DNA of 64,000 nucleotides. Origin: Fidelibacterota bacterium. GTDB lineage: Bacteria; Pseudomonadota; Alphaproteobacteria; Rhodospirillales; Rhodospirillaceae. Positions 63,522 through 64,000 of the stretch are shown here, piece by piece; the stretch's first letter is position 1; each line of letters starts with the position of its first letter. A program made the position numbers and the translations under genes. Location: the NCBI GenBank assembly GCA_947476275.1, contig CANJPQ010000001.1:220881-284880 (forward strand). Direction: 5' to 3'. The notes beneath the pieces were generated by a model. That model was given only the letters and a program-made list of their open reading frames with translations. It ran no database searches and was not told where the DNA came from.

Positions 63522-64000
63522 ATGATCAGCACATACGATTTCGCGCGGTGGTTCCACGTCCTGCTCATGGGCTACTGGCTCGGCGCCGAGTTCGTGATCA
63601 ATGCGTGGAGCTGGTACTTCGCGCGCGCGAAGCACATGACCTACACGCAGCGCATGGAAATCTGGGACATGGTGATCGACACCGATCAGCATGTGCGCAA
63701 TGCGCTGATCCTGATCATGCCGTTCGGCTTCCAGCTTGCCGCGGAACTCGATCTGTCACCGGTAAAGGGCGATGGGTTGGTGGCGGTGTGGATCGTGTCG
63801 CTGGCGTGGTTCGCGCTGATGTGGATGTCGCATCTCACCCTGAAAAAGCCTTCGGGCAAGTTCTGGCGCGATCTCGATCTGTGGGTGCGCACGGCGGTGG
63901 CCGTGTTCTTCATCGGGCTCGGGCTGTTCAGCCTCGCGCGCGGCACGCCCTTCGGCGCCGGGTGGCTCTCGGCCAAGCTGGTGTTCTATGGGCTCACGAT
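63522..64000 (+). CDS. Integral membrane protein, 5' part
   Basis: An open frame of 159 codons runs off the window. The start at 63522 has GGGGG just upstream; an in-frame ATG at 63510 is less well placed. The visible part has several hydrophobic helices (near residues 8-30, 60-82, 86-105 and 125-147) with acidic and aromatic residues in the loops (WFHVLLMGYWLGAEF, DTDQHVRNAL). I do not recognise the family; CopD- or cytochrome-like membrane proteins are possible but unproven. Confidence 0.6.
   Translation, partial: MISTYDFARWFHVLLMGYWLGAEFVINAWSWYFARAKHMTYTQRMEIWDMVIDTDQHVRNALILIMPFGFQLAAELDLSPVKGDGLVAVWIVSLAWFALMWMSHLTLKKPSGKFWRDLDLWVRTAVAVFFIGLGLFSLARGTPFGAGWLSAKLVFYGLT

Overview
The window looks like chromosomal DNA of a GC-rich alphaproteobacterium. 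The supporting features are a CcrM-type adenine methyltransferase (GANTC specificity in this family), an alphaproteobacterial-type IF-1, a block running TPR protein - ispE - ETF-QO - uracil-DNA glycosylase - moaB - rnhB - ccrM, and SOS-type GTTC-N7-GTTC boxes. No rRNA, CRISPR array, transposase or integrase gene was seen. The window cuts one gene at each end.

Layout. 1-11 kb: a truncated amidohydrolase, a cspA-infA pair, a decayed sensor-kinase gene, a secreted tannase-family esterase, a DsbA-like thioredoxin-fold protein, a TctD/TctE-like two-component pair, an orphan flagellin-like protein, and a GST-MFS pair. 11-16.5 kb: a tandem-GAF protein, a split ACAD10/11-type pair (acyl-CoA dehydrogenase plus APH-like kinase), and an AraC regulator - metallothionein - membrane/DUF3703 fusion cluster. 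16.9-22.3 kb: a four-gene minus-strand operon of exported proteins (unknown protein, DUF1592 with a CxxCH motif, DUF1552, COG4315 repeats). 22.4-33.1 kb: mixed metabolic genes (CHRD protein, methyltransferase, hydrolase, hot-dog hydratase, quinone oxidoreductase, BatA-like VWA protein, orphan peptide-binding protein, cupins, RraA-like aldolase, Rieske oxygenase). 33.2-35.6 kb: a carotenoid-gene graveyard, with a broken crtD, an intact crtE, a low-GC small membrane protein and the tail of a second crtE. 35.8-50 kb: tRNA-Gln, ispE, TPR protein, ETF-QO, cydAB, UDG, moaB, rnhB, a DUF1800/DUF1501 pair and ccrM. 50-52 kb: an exported M24 peptidase-like protein. 52-63.3 kb: one ten-gene minus-strand ABC operon with one membrane-fusion protein, one ATPase and eight MacB/FtsX-type permeases arranged as four two-type pairs.

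The most unusual observations are as follows. (1) Four tandem permease pairs share a single ATPase and adaptor. (2) Nine GANTC sites lie within about 315 bp upstream of ccrM. (3) Two copies of a structured intergenic element each carry a sigma70-like promoter overlapped by a perfect or near-perfect alphaproteobacterial SOS box and point into the 3' end of a neighbouring gene, so they are candidate SOS-regulated small RNAs. (4) Remnants of purple-bacterial carotenoid genes suggest a phototrophic ancestor. (5) Two separate clusters of exported DUF1552/DUF1592 and DUF1501/DUF1800 proteins have no settled function. All calls come from reading the sequence and from family knowledge; no search or computation was run.
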